Of a stretch of DNA of 29,731 nucleotides, positions 1 through 8,837 are shown in pieces. Origin of the DNA: an uncultured Bacilli bacterium (GTDB lineage: Bacteria > Bacillota_I > Bacilli_A > RF39 > UBA660); contig CAKOXU010000010.1 of the NCBI GenBank assembly GCA_934130235.1, forward strand, positions 1 to 29,731. Reading direction: 5' to 3'. Below the pieces are notes generated by a model. The model made no database searches. It was not told the DNA's origin and saw nothing but the letters and a program-made list of their open reading frames with translations. The position numbers and the translations under genes are program-made. The stretch's first letter is position 1; each line of letters begins with the position of its first letter.

Positions 1-626
1 ATAGTGGAACTGGTAACTTTATTCCCGGACCTATTTCTGAATTTAGTAATGAGTATCAAGAGGTAGATTATATAGAGTCTACAGGAACACAATGGATAGA
101 TACTAATTATACAATGAGCGCAAATAGTTTTTGGGCAACAATTGATGTAAATTATACTAATCCAACAAGTGAACAGGCAGTTTTAGGTATTAATACAAAA
201 GTGGAAGTTTATAGTGATGCTACTCCAAATATAAATATCTGGGTAAAAAATGATTCGGCAACAACAACAAAAGCAACTGCAGGTGCAACATCTAAAAACA
301 CATGGCAAAGAGTAAGAGCGCAATATGAATCTGAGTATGCTGCTATTTCTATAGATGGTGGTACTGTTAGCAGTTCTAAACTTGCTAGTGTATCATTAAA
401 TGTTAGTCCTATAACTCTTTTAGCTTATAGTTCTTCGGGATCTTATGCATCGTCTGCAAAATTAAGGGCAGCTAAAATATGGGATACTTCTGGATTAGTA
501 AGAAATTATATACCATGTTATAGGAAAAGTGATAATGTTATTGGATTATATGATACTATAGAAGGAAAGTTTTATACTAATAGTGGAACTGGTACTTTTG
601 GTAAGGGAAGAGATATTGACAAATAG
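1..626 (+). CDS. C-terminal part of a LamG-like repeat surface protein (5' end outside window)
   Basis: The frame is open from the first full codon at base 3 to TAG at 624-626, so the ATG at 114 is internal and the gene starts outside the window. The visible 207 residues begin with the tail of one repeat (SGTGNFIPGP), followed by a complete second unit. That unit opens with EYQEVDYIESTGTQWIDTNY and closes with YIPCYRKSDNVIGLYDTIEGKF then YTNSGTGTFGKG. The repeated closing motif (SGTGNF / SGTGTF) shows tandem modules. The composition (Ser/Thr/Asn rich, alternating hydrophobics) suits a concanavalin/LamG-type beta sandwich, a fold common in large adhesins and phage-like structural proteins of gut Firmicutes. 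No membrane anchor or sorting signal follows the last repeat. Function is inferred only as surface binding or structural. Confidence 0.7.
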   Translation, partial: SGTGNFIPGPISEFSNEYQEVDYIESTGTQWIDTNYTMSANSFWATIDVNYTNPTSEQAVLGINTKVEVYSDATPNINIWVKNDSATTTKATAGATSKNTWQRVRAQYESEYAAISIDGGTVSSSKLASVSLNVSPITLLAYSSSGSYASSAKLRAAKIWDTSGLVRNYIPCYRKSDNVIGLYDTIEGKFYTNSGTGTFGKGRDIDK

Positions 627-637
627 ATTTTAAAGTG

Positions 638-666
638 TTGATTTTTATAAAAAAATAATATATAAT
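638..666 (+). promoter_or_regulatory. promoter of the valS T-box transcript
   Basis: TTGATT at 638-643, a 17-bp spacer, and a perfect TATAAT at 661-666. Transcription should start near 673, just ahead of the T-box leader. It begins 12 bp after the stop of the preceding surface gene. Confidence 0.8.
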
Positions 667-671
667 AATAC

Positions 672-893
672 ACGTATTAAAGACGAAGACCTTGAGGAGT
701 AGGTAGATAAGTTTTAAAGAGAGTTAGTGGTTGGTGTAAACTAATATACAAGTCTATTGAAGGTAGCAAGCGAGTTTTATATTTGAATTCAGTAGAATAT
801 GACGTTAACTGCGTTAAAGTTTTGAGGTAATTTATATTACAAATTAAGGTGGTACCGCGTAAATCACGTCCTTATATGGATGTGATTTTTTTT
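672..893 (+). promoter_or_regulatory. T-box riboswitch leader (valyl-tRNA sensing)
   Basis: The T-box sequence AAGGTGGTACCGCG lies at 846-859. Stem I elements are visible: the AGAGAG run near 718 and the GGTTGGTG distal-loop motif at 729-736. A terminator hairpin (862-871 with 878-887, one G-U pair) is followed by eight T at 886-893. Known role: uncharged tRNA pairs its anticodon with the specifier codon and its 3' end with the T-box bulge, favouring an antiterminator. A Val codon GTA at 763-765, in the expected 3' part of stem I, is my candidate specifier. The location directly before valS supports valine specificity; the exact specifier is inferred. Confidence 0.92.
862..893 (+). terminator. 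T-box intrinsic terminator
   Basis: The 10-bp stem 862-871/878-887 with loop TTATAT is followed by a T run ending at 893. Its 5' arm directly follows the T-box sequence, so terminator and antiterminator are alternative folds. Confidence 0.85.
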
Positions 894-912
894 ATTTAGA
901 AAGGATGATTTT

Positions 913-3420
913 ATGTTAGATACTAAGTATAATCATAATTTAGTAGAGGAAGGAAAGTATGAAGATTGGAAAGCTAAGGGTTATTTTGAAAGTGGCGATT
1001 TATCAAAAAAACCGTATGCGATAGTTATTCCACCGCCTAATGTTACGGGTAAGTTGCACTTAGGACATGCTTGGGATACAACTTTACAAGATATTATGAT
1101 TCGTTATAAAAAATTGAAAGGTTATGATTGTTTATGGCTTCCGGGAATGGATCATGCTGCTATAGCTACTGAGGCTAAGGTTGTACAAAAATTAAAGAGT
1201 AAGAATATAAATAAGTATTCATTAGGTAGAGAAGAATTCTTGAAGGAATGTTGGGAATGGACTAATGAGTATGGTGGTAATATAAGGAATCAGTGGGCTA
1301 AACTTGGGCTTTGTCTTGATTATAAAAAGGAGGCTTTCACACTAGATGAAAACCTTACTTATGCAGTTAAAAAGGTGTTTATTGATTTATATAATGAGGG
1401 ATTAATATATAAAGGAGAAAAGATTATTAACTGGGATCCGGTTGCTAAAACAGCTTTATCTAATGAAGAGGTAATATATAAAGATGATGAAGGTGCTTTT
1501 TATCATTTGAAGTATTTTATAGAAGGAACTGCTGATTATTTAGAAGTAGCAACTACACGTCCAGAAACATTGTTTGGCGATACAGCGGTTGCAGTTAATC
1601 CTAAAGACAAAAGATATAAAGAGTTAATAGGAAAAAATGTAATTCTTCCTGTATTGAATAAAAAAATTCCAGTGGTAGGTGATGAACACGCAGATATGGA
1701 ATTTGGAACAGGTGTAGTTAAAATAACTCCAGCTCATGATCCTAATGACTTTGAAGTAGGAAATAGACATAATTTAGATAGAATTGTTGTAATGAACGAA
1801 GATGCTACTATGAATGAAAATGCTGGAAAGTATTGTGGCATGACACGTGAAGAGTGTAGAGAGGCTCTTGTCAAAGATTTAAAAGAGTCAGGAATTCTTA
1901 TTGAGATTGAACCTATGGTACATAGTGTAGGGCATAGTGAAAGAACTGATGCAGTAGTTGAGCCGTATTTATCTAAGCAATGGTTTGTTAAAATGCGACC
2001 ACTTGCTCAAAGAGTGTTAGAAAATCAAAAAAATAAGGATACTAAAGTTAATTTTATTCCTTCTAGATATGAAAAAACTATGAATCATTGGATGGAAATA
2101 ACATATGATTGGTGTATTTCACGTCAACTTTGGTGGGGTCATAGAATACCAGCGTGGTATAAAGACGATGAGATATATGTAGGATATGAAGCTCCAAAAG
2201 AACCTGGATGGGTACAAGATAATGATGTATTAGATACTTGGTTTTCAAGTGCGCTTTGGCCTTTCGCAACTTTAGGGTGGCCTAAGAAAACGGAAGATTT
2301 AAAAAGATATTATCCAAATAATGTTCTTGTTACAGGCTATGATATTATACCGTTTTGGGTAAATAGAATGACTTTTCAAGGATTGAAGTTTACTGATACT
2401 AGACCATTTAAAGATTGTTTAATACATGGGCTTATTCGTGATAAACAAGGAAGAAAGATGTCTAAAAGCTTAGGCAATGGAGTAGATCCTATGGATGTTA
2501 TTGATACTTATGGAGCTGATTCATTAAGATGGTTTTTGTCTACTTCTTCAGCGCCTGGTATGGATTTAAGATACGATGAGGAAAAGGTTAAAAGTACATG
2601 GAATTTTATAAATAAATTATGGAATGCATCTAGATATGTTCTTATGAATATTGAAGATTTAAATAAAGATAATTATTCATTAAATAATTTAAATATAAGT
2701 GATAAATGGATAATAACTAAATTGAATAGTTTGATAAATATAGTAGAACGTCATATGGATAAGTATGAGTTTAATGTAGTTGGAAGTGAGCTTTATTCAT
2801 TTATTTGGGACGATTTTTGTGATTGGTATATAGAATTATCAAAAATTAGTATGAATGATACTACTAAGAGTGTGTTGTGTTATGTTTTATCTAGTATACT
2901 TAAAATGCTTCATCCATTTATGCCTTTTGTAACAGAGGAAATATATAAGATGTTACCTATAAAAGAATATGAATCTATTATGTTGAGTGATTATCCTAAG
3001 GTATCTGATTCATATATTAAAGAAAAGGAAGAGCTGGATAAAATAATAGAGGATATAGTTTCTATTCGTAATTTAATACAAAAAAATAATATTACTAAAT
3101 CTGCAACTGTTAAGTATGAAATAAATAAATATAGTGATATATATATAAGTCAATTAAAATTAAACAAGTATGAAATAAAAGATATTGAATCTAGTGTTAA
3201 TTATAATTCTAAGAATATTAATATTTCTTTTTATGAGGAAAAGGAAATAGATAATAGTAAGTTGGAAGAAGAGATTAATAAGTTAAAATCATCTATAGAA
3301 AGAAGAGAAAAGTTATTAAGTAATGAAAATTATGTTAATAAAGCTCCTGCAAATATAGTTGAAATGGATAGAAAGAAATTATTAGAAGAAAAAGAAAGAT
3401 TAACTAATTTACTTAAATAA
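913..3420 (+). CDS. valS: valine--tRNA ligase (ValRS)
   Basis: Cytoplasmic class I aminoacyl-tRNA synthetase that charges tRNA-Val with valine using ATP. The 835 residues include the HIGH motif as HLGH (about 49-52, in PPPNVTGKLHLGHAWDTT) and the KMSKS motif (about 515-519, GRKMSKSLGNG). Between them lies the CP1 editing domain, which carries the ATTRPETLFGDTAVAV motif. The anticodon-binding domain follows. The end is a charged coiled-coil tail (EEEINKLKSSIERREKLL), as is typical of ValRS. Length is slightly below the Bacillus enzyme (about 880). The start at 913 is preceded by AGAAAGGATG. The gene is monocistronic between its own T-box promoter and a terminator at 3421. Expression should rise when uncharged tRNA-Val accumulates. 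Confidence 0.98.
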   Translation: MLDTKYNHNLVEEGKYEDWKAKGYFESGDLSKKPYAIVIPPPNVTGKLHLGHAWDTTLQDIMIRYKKLKGYDCLWLPGMDHAAIATEAKVVQKLKSKNINKYSLGREEFLKECWEWTNEYGGNIRNQWAKLGLCLDYKKEAFTLDENLTYAVKKVFIDLYNEGLIYKGEKIINWDPVAKTALSNEEVIYKDDEGAFYHLKYFIEGTADYLEVATTRPETLFGDTAVAVNPKDKRYKELIGKNVILPVLNKKIPVVGDEHADMEFGTGVVKITPAHDPNDFEVGNRHNLDRIVVMNEDATMNENAGKYCGMTREECREALVKDLKESGILIEIEPMVHSVGHSERTDAVVEPYLSKQWFVKMRPLAQRVLENQKNKDTKVNFIPSRYEKTMNHWMEITYDWCISRQLWWGHRIPAWYKDDEIYVGYEAPKEPGWVQDNDVLDTWFSSALWPFATLGWPKKTEDLKRYYPNNVLVTGYDIIPFWVNRMTFQGLKFTDTRPFKDCLIHGLIRDKQGRKMSKSLGNGVDPMDVIDTYGADSLRWFLSTSSAPGMDLRYDEEKVKSTWNFINKLWNASRYVLMNIEDLNKDNYSLNNLNISDKWIITKLNSLINIVERHMDKYEFNVVGSELYSFIWDDFCDWYIELSKISMNDTTKSVLCYVLSSILKMLHPFMPFVTEEIYKMLPIKEYESIMLSDYPKVSDSYIKEKEELDKIIEDIVSIRNLIQKNNITKSATVKYEINKYSDIYISQLKLNKYEIKDIESSVNYNSKNINISFYEEKEIDNSKLEEEINKLKSSIERREKLLSNENYVNKAPANIVEMDRKKLLEEKERLTNLLK

Positions 3421-3445
3421 AAAGAACTTAATTGTTCTTTTTTTT
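3421..3445 (+). terminator. valS terminator
   Basis: AAAGAAC (3421-3427) pairs with GTTCTTT (3434-3440) around loop TTAATT and continues into a T run to 3445. It directly abuts the valS stop codon. Confidence 0.85.
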
Positions 3446-3495
3446 CGACAATTTTATTTTACTTTAAAACATATAATATATGTATGGGAGGGAAT

Positions 3496-5301
3496 ATGAA
3501 AAAAATATTTTGCTTTATTTGTACATTTATTATTATGATTAATGTAAATGCAAAACAAATAGTCGCTGTTGGAGGAAGTACTACTGATTCAAATGATGTA
3601 TATGTTAGTAAAACTATAAGTGCTGGTGATAGAGAAAATTATTTTGATATAACTCTTACTGTTAAAGCTCCTACTAGTATTAAAGAAGTTTTAGTTGAAA
3701 AAGATATCTCCGTAGTTCTTGTAATGGATGTTTCTAACACTATGGTTACTACTAATATTGATGGTACGATGCATTCTAGTTATCCAGATAAAATAACTAG
3801 ATATGATGCTGCTATAAGTGCTTCAAAATCTTTTATAGAGGAATTTACTTCTTTTTCACTTAATACGAGTGTTGTAAGAAGTATAGGTTATGTAGCTTTC
3901 AATAGTGATGCTAAAGAGATATTTAATTTAACAGAGTGTAAAGATAATAATACAAAAGATGTTTTGATAAATACTATGAAAAATAATACTAGTAGTATAG
4001 TAAATGCTGATAACTATGATAATTCTCATAAAAGATTTACTAATATAGAAGCAGGTCTTAAAATGGCATATGATATGCTTAAAAAAAGTAGTAGTAATAA
4101 TAAATATATTATATTTTTAAGTGATGGTTTTCCTACTACGTATATAAAGGATAATTATAATGGATATGATACTTATACACCTTATTCGACAAGTTCTAGT
4201 GAAGGTAATTTTTATAACTCTATTCATAAATTACCATGTTCAATAGGTGTAAGTTATAGTAATAGGGCGGCTTTAAAGGCTCAGGATATGGCTAAAAAAA
4301 TAAAAGATAATAATATTACTATTTATTCTGTTGGAGCAGGATTAGATGGGCAAAAACCTATAAGTGAATTGCTTAAAAGTAATACTAAATCATATTCTAT
4401 TGTTGATACTGAAAGTTCTGATTATATAATTGGAAATAGTATACAAAGTTTTAAGTCGTGGCTAAAAAATAGCATAGGCTCTGGATATTATTATGATACA
4501 AATAATATTAGTAATATTAAAGAAGCATATAATAAAATATTTGAAAATATTAAAAAGATAGATAAAAGTATAATAGAGAGTGATTTGGTGATAGATCCAA
4601 TACCAGATTATATTGAGTTTTTAGATTTTTATAACTCTAAAAACGTAGTTGACTTTAATAATAATGAAATTAAATGGAATTTAAAAGAATCAAGTTATGA
4701 GTTAAAAGATAATATATATGTATATAAACTTAAGTATAAAGTTAGATTAAAAAATGAACTTAAAGATTTTAGTGAAGATAATATATATGAAACGAATGGT
4801 AAAACGTATCTTGATTATAAGATAAATAGAAATAATGTAATTGACGGTGCGAGTATCGATTTTAAAATACCTAAAGTAAAAGGCTTTTTAACTAATATTA
4901 TATTTACTAAGGTTTCTTCTAAAGATAATAAGCCTTTAAAAGGAGTTAAATTTAAACTTGTTCATGATGATTGTGATATCCCTATTGAAGAATATTATTC
5001 TATATCAGATGAAAATGGTAAAGTAGAGTTTTTAAATATACCATCTGGTCATACATATATATTGGAGGAAGTTTCAACATTAGATAATTATAAGCTGGAT
5101 AATACTAAGTATAATATTGAAGTGAGCTATGGAAAAACTAAAATAAGTCCTAATATTAAAAATAATATTATTAAAAATGATCCTGTAGAAGAGAGAATAG
5201 AAGTAAATCCAAATACATTAGATAATATAAATACTTGGATGTTATTGTTTTTTATATCACTGTTCAATATTGTGATAGTGTTTAAATATAAATATAGATG
5301 A
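3496..5301 (+). CDS. secreted VWA-domain protein with SpaA-like domain and C-terminal membrane anchor
   Basis: The start is placed at ATG 3496 because GGGAGGG (3486-3492) lies between it and the in-frame upstream ATG at 3484. The product is 601 aa. A signal peptide (MKKIFCFICTFIIMINVNAK) is followed by a von Willebrand A domain. Its MIDAS reads DVSNT (about residues 78-82; the canonical form is DxSxS, so the last Ser is Thr), with TNIEAGL and FLSDG as later metal/loop motifs. Residues about 461-555 form a SpaA/Cna-B type domain (TKVSSKDNKPLKGVKFKL, then ENGKVEF and YILEE), as found in pilus subunits. The tail is NPNTLDNINTW (from residue 571), a hydrophobic stretch, then KYKYR. This resembles a sortase signal of the NPxTG type, but Leu replaces Gly. 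Likely role: pilus-tip-like adhesin; target unknown. Confidence 0.8.
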   Translation: MKKIFCFICTFIIMINVNAKQIVAVGGSTTDSNDVYVSKTISAGDRENYFDITLTVKAPTSIKEVLVEKDISVVLVMDVSNTMVTTNIDGTMHSSYPDKITRYDAAISASKSFIEEFTSFSLNTSVVRSIGYVAFNSDAKEIFNLTECKDNNTKDVLINTMKNNTSSIVNADNYDNSHKRFTNIEAGLKMAYDMLKKSSSNNKYIIFLSDGFPTTYIKDNYNGYDTYTPYSTSSSEGNFYNSIHKLPCSIGVSYSNRAALKAQDMAKKIKDNNITIYSVGAGLDGQKPISELLKSNTKSYSIVDTESSDYIIGNSIQSFKSWLKNSIGSGYYYDTNNISNIKEAYNKIFENIKKIDKSIIESDLVIDPIPDYIEFLDFYNSKNVVDFNNNEIKWNLKESSYELKDNIYVYKLKYKVRLKNELKDFSEDNIYETNGKTYLDYKINRNNVIDGASIDFKIPKVKGFLTNIIFTKVSSKDNKPLKGVKFKLVHDDCDIPIEEYYSISDENGKVEFLNIPSGHTYILEEVSTLDNYKLDNTKYNIEVSYGKTKISPNIKNNIIKNDPVEERIEVNPNTLDNINTWMLLFFISLFNIVIVFKYKYR

Positions 5302-5317
5302 TTATATCATCTTTTTT
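5296..5317 (+). terminator. terminator of the VWA/SpaA gene
   Basis: AGATGA (5296-5301) pairs with TCATCT (5307-5312) across loop TTATA, followed by T to 5317. The 5' arm contains the TGA stop codon. Confidence 0.8.
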
Positions 5318-5342
5318 ATGTGTTTTATTTTTATTTAAATAA

Positions 5343-5351
5343 TGATATAAT
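5343..5351 (+). promoter_or_regulatory. extended -10 promoter of nifJ
   Basis: TGATATAAT (TG at 5343-5344, TATAAT at 5346-5351), 16 bp before the ATG at 5368. No good -35 is visible at 16-18 bp, as expected for an extended -10 promoter. The predicted leader is only about 10 nt. Confidence 0.55.
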
Positions 5352-5367
5352 TAAGTAGGTGATTGAT

Positions 5368-8300
5368 ATGAAAAAAGTAATTACTGTTGATGGAAATGAA
5401 GCATGCGCTAAAGCAGCATATTTATTTTCAGAGGTAGCTGGTATATATCCTATTACACCATCGAGTCCTATGGCTGAGCATATAGATGAATGGAGTAATA
5501 AAGGAGTATTAAATTTGTTTAATGATCGTGTTAAGGTTGTTGAAATGCAAAGTGAAGCTGGTGCGGCTGGTTTTATACATGGTGCTTTGCAACAAGGTGT
5601 TTTAGCCAGCACTTTTACTGCGAGTCAAGGTTTGCTTTTAATGATTCCAAATATGTATAAAATGGCAGGTGAGATGTTGCCATGTGTTATGCATGTAGCA
5701 GCTCGTTCTTTGTCTACACATGCCTTATCTATATTTGGTGATCATCAAGATATATATGCAACTCGTCAAACTGGTTTTTGCATGTTGGCATCTTCATCAG
5801 TATCTGACGCATATTATTTAGGACTTATTTCTCATTTGTCTAGTATAGATTTATCGCTTCCTTTTCTACATTTTTTTGATGGTTTTAGGACTAGTCATGA
5901 AATAAATAAGATAGAGGTTCTTGATGATGATACTGTTAAAAGTTTTCTAAATAAGGAAGCATTAAAAAGATTTAGAAGGAGAGCTTTAAATACTCCTAAA
6001 GTACGTGGTACTGCTCAAAATGACGATATTTATTTTCAAGCTACTGAGGCTAGAAATGTTTTTTATGATAGAGTAAGTGATGTTGTCAATGAATATATGT
6101 CAAAAATAAATAGTGTAAGTGGTACTGATTATAAACCTTTTAATTATTATGGTAGTGATAATGCTACTAAGATCATAGTAGCAATGGGATCTGTATGTAA
6201 TACTATAAAAGAGGTTATAGATAATGAGAATACTGATTTAGGACTTGTAGAAGTTCATTTATATAGACCTTTCAGTGTAGAATATTTAAAAAATGTATTA
6301 CCTAGAAGTGTTAAAAAAATAGCTGTTTTAGATAGAACTAAAGAGTTTGGTAGTATAGGAGAGCCTTTATACTTAGATGTAGTATGCGCACTTAATGGAA
6401 TGAGTGTAGATATAGTTGGAGGAAGATACGGTTTATCTAGTAAGGATACAACTCCATCACAGATAAAGGCTGTATATGATATGCTTGATAATCCTATTAA
6501 TAATTTTACTATAGGTATTGATGATGATATTACGCATTTAAGTTTAAAAGAAAGTGAATATAATTTAAAAAATAGTAAAGAAATTCTTATATATGGTTTG
6601 GGAAGTGATGGGATGGTAAGCGCATCTAAATCACTTATTAAACTTGTAGGAGATAATACAGAAAATTATGTCCAAGGTTATTTTGAATATGATTCAAAAA
6701 AGAGTGGTGGTGTTACATTATCTCATTTAAGAATTAGTGATAAAAAAATACGTTCTAGCTATTATGTTAAGGAACCTGATATATTAGTTATTAGTAATGA
6801 CACTTATTTTTCTCGTTTTAAACTTGTTGAAAACTTATCCAACAATAGTATTATACTTATAAATACAACTAAAACAAATAGTGAATTAAATAAAATTATT
6901 CCTACTAATTTAAAGAGAATAATTAAAGATAAAAATTCTAAAGTATATAAAATAGATGCGAATGGTATAGCTAGTAGTGTAGGTTTAAATGGTAAGATTA
7001 GTACCATTATGCAAATGGCTATTATCAAAGTTACAGATTTAATTGATTTTTCTTTTGCACGTGAAAAAATAGTCGAATATATTAAAGATAAGTTTAACAA
7101 AAAAGGAGATAATATTGTTAATGCCAACTTAGAAGCAATAAAAAAAGTGGTTACTCATATAGAAGAAGTAAACATTGATGACGAAGATGTTTTGTTGCAA
7201 CTAAAAGAAGGCTTTATTGAAAAAATATTACAAAGGGAAGGAAATAGTATTCCTACTTCTAAGTTTTTGGAAAATCCAGATGGAACATTTCCTGTTTCTA
7301 CTACTAGTATAGAAAAAAGAAATATTGCTTCTTTAGTACCTAAATATTTACGTGATAATTGTTCAAACTGTGGCATTTGTTCAATGGTATGTCCTCATTC
7401 TGTAATTAGATCATTTTTACTTACAGAGGAAGAGTATAATAACAGTCCTTTGGAAGTTAAAAATGTATGTAAAAAGGCTCTTAATATGGATTATTATTAT
7501 ACAGTGGGTATATCGGTTAAGGACTGTACAGGATGTGGATTATGTATAAGCAATTGTCCTGGATTTAAAGGTAATAAAGCACTTACATATGTTACTAATA
7601 ACGAAATAGAACAACGTATATTTGATTATTTAGATAAAAATATTAAAGATAAAGAAGTTGTAAATAAAAATACTGTTAAGGGTTTAAGTTTTGTAGAACC
7701 TAATTTTAAATATTGTGGTGCATGTAGTGGTTGTGGTGAGTCAACCTATATTAAAGTATTAACTCAATTATTTAAAGATAGTTTAATAATTGCGAATGCT
7801 ACTGGTTGTTCATCTATATATGGTGCTAGCGCGCCATCAATTCCTTATAATTTACCATGGGCATCATCATTGTTTGAGGATAATGCAGAATATGGATATG
7901 GCTTTTTGATGGGAACAAACACTATAAAGAATAGAATTAAAAATATTATGTTAGATAATATGAATAATGAAAACAGTGAATTATTTAAAAAGTGGATAGA
8001 TAAAGCTGACGATTATAGTGAAACTAAGTATGTTTATGATAATTTAACCGATAATATACCTGAAGAACTTAAAGATTTAAAAGAGTATTTAATACATAAA
8101 GATTTCTGGTGTATAGGAGGAGATGGCTGGGCATATGATATAGGTTTTGGTGGTATGGATCATGTTCTTTCTATGAATGATAATATAAATATGTTAATTT
8201 TGGACACTGAAATGTATTCTAATACTGGTGGTCAAGCTAGTAAATCAAGTCCTAGGGGTTCTTTAGCTAGTTTTTCAACTAGTGGTAAAAAGACAGCTAA

Positions 8301-8727
8301 AAAGGATATAGCGCGTATGATTATGTCTTATAAAAATGTTTATGTAGCGACTGTTTCGTTAGGCGCAAATATGATGCAATTAATACGTACTTTAAATGAA
8401 GCTAGTGCTTATAATGGTCCGTCATTAGTAATTGCTTATGCACCTTGTATATCTCATGGGAATAAACAAGGTATGAGAAATTCTATTAATGAGGAGGCTT
8501 TGGCTGTTAAATCAGGGTACTTTCCATTGTTCAGAAGGCATCCTATAAATGGATTTACTCTTGATAGTAAGAATGTAGATTTTAGTTTATATAGAGATTT
8601 TTTAGAAAGTCAAACAAGGTATTCATCTCTTAAGAAGATTAATCCTGAAGAATACGAGAAATTGCTTGAAGCTAATAAAAAGGATTCTATGGAAAGATAT
8701 GAGTATTATAAATCATTGTCTATTTAG
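5368..8727 (+). CDS. nifJ: pyruvate:ferredoxin (flavodoxin) oxidoreductase
   Basis: Converts pyruvate and CoA to acetyl-CoA and CO2, reducing ferredoxin or flavodoxin; a key step in anaerobic energy metabolism. The 1119 aa single-chain enzyme has the full domain order. The N-terminal pyrimidine-binding domain carries YPITPSSPMAEHIDEW. The CoA/transketolase-C-like domains follow. Two 4Fe-4S motifs lie near residues 665 (CSNCGICSMVCP) and 718 (CTGCGLCISNCP). A further cysteine pair occurs in YCGACSGCGE. The TPP-binding region starts near 917 (GDGWAYDIGFGG, then SNTGGQASKSSP). The C-terminal module includes SHGNKQGMRNS. A GTG at 5359 is in frame, but ATG 5368 is preferred because AGGTGAT at 5357-5363 is its ribosome binding site. 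Transcribed alone, with a strong terminator. Confidence 0.97.
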   Translation: MKKVITVDGNEACAKAAYLFSEVAGIYPITPSSPMAEHIDEWSNKGVLNLFNDRVKVVEMQSEAGAAGFIHGALQQGVLASTFTASQGLLLMIPNMYKMAGEMLPCVMHVAARSLSTHALSIFGDHQDIYATRQTGFCMLASSSVSDAYYLGLISHLSSIDLSLPFLHFFDGFRTSHEINKIEVLDDDTVKSFLNKEALKRFRRRALNTPKVRGTAQNDDIYFQATEARNVFYDRVSDVVNEYMSKINSVSGTDYKPFNYYGSDNATKIIVAMGSVCNTIKEVIDNENTDLGLVEVHLYRPFSVEYLKNVLPRSVKKIAVLDRTKEFGSIGEPLYLDVVCALNGMSVDIVGGRYGLSSKDTTPSQIKAVYDMLDNPINNFTIGIDDDITHLSLKESEYNLKNSKEILIYGLGSDGMVSASKSLIKLVGDNTENYVQGYFEYDSKKSGGVTLSHLRISDKKIRSSYYVKEPDILVISNDTYFSRFKLVENLSNNSIILINTTKTNSELNKIIPTNLKRIIKDKNSKVYKIDANGIASSVGLNGKISTIMQMAIIKVTDLIDFSFAREKIVEYIKDKFNKKGDNIVNANLEAIKKVVTHIEEVNIDDEDVLLQLKEGFIEKILQREGNSIPTSKFLENPDGTFPVSTTSIEKRNIASLVPKYLRDNCSNCGICSMVCPHSVIRSFLLTEEEYNNSPLEVKNVCKKALNMDYYYTVGISVKDCTGCGLCISNCPGFKGNKALTYVTNNEIEQRIFDYLDKNIKDKEVVNKNTVKGLSFVEPNFKYCGACSGCGESTYIKVLTQLFKDSLIIANATGCSSIYGASAPSIPYNLPWASSLFEDNAEYGYGFLMGTNTIKNRIKNIMLDNMNNENSELFKKWIDKADDYSETKYVYDNLTDNIPEELKDLKEYLIHKDFWCIGGDGWAYDIGFGGMDHVLSMNDNINMLILDTEMYSNTGGQASKSSPRGSLASFSTSGKKTAKKDIARMIMSYKNVYVATVSLGANMMQLIRTLNEASAYNGPSLVIAYAPCISHGNKQGMRNSINEEALAVKSGYFPLFRRHPINGFTLDSKNVDFSLYRDFLESQTRYSSLKKINPEEYEKLLEANKKDSMERYEYYKSLSI

Positions 8728-8770
8728 TTTACACACACTTTACTCTTATATTTAGTTAGCTATTGAATAA

Positions 8771-8804
8771 AAGGGATATATTTTATTAAATATATCCTTT
8801 TTTG
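8771..8804 (+). terminator. nifJ terminator
   Basis: A long stem, AAGGGATATATTT (8771-8783) with AAATATATCCTTT (8788-8800), includes one G-U pair. The loop is TATT and T continues to 8803. Confidence 0.9.
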
Positions 8805-8812
8805 TTTATTTT

Positions 8813-8821
8813 TGATATAAT
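8813..8821 (+). promoter_or_regulatory. extended -10 promoter of the rlmN-prpC-prkC-rsgA-rpe operon
   Basis: TGATATAAT, with TATAAT at 8816-8821, lies 16 bp before the rlmN ATG and just after the nifJ terminator. It is identical in form to the nifJ box. No good -35 is visible. Confidence 0.5.
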
Positions 8822-8837
8822 TGTTATAGGTGTATTT

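Noticed and set aside
6804..7376. Minus-strand frames inside nifJ
   Set aside because: They overlap a gene with clear domain structure and have no ribosome binding site or family similarity.
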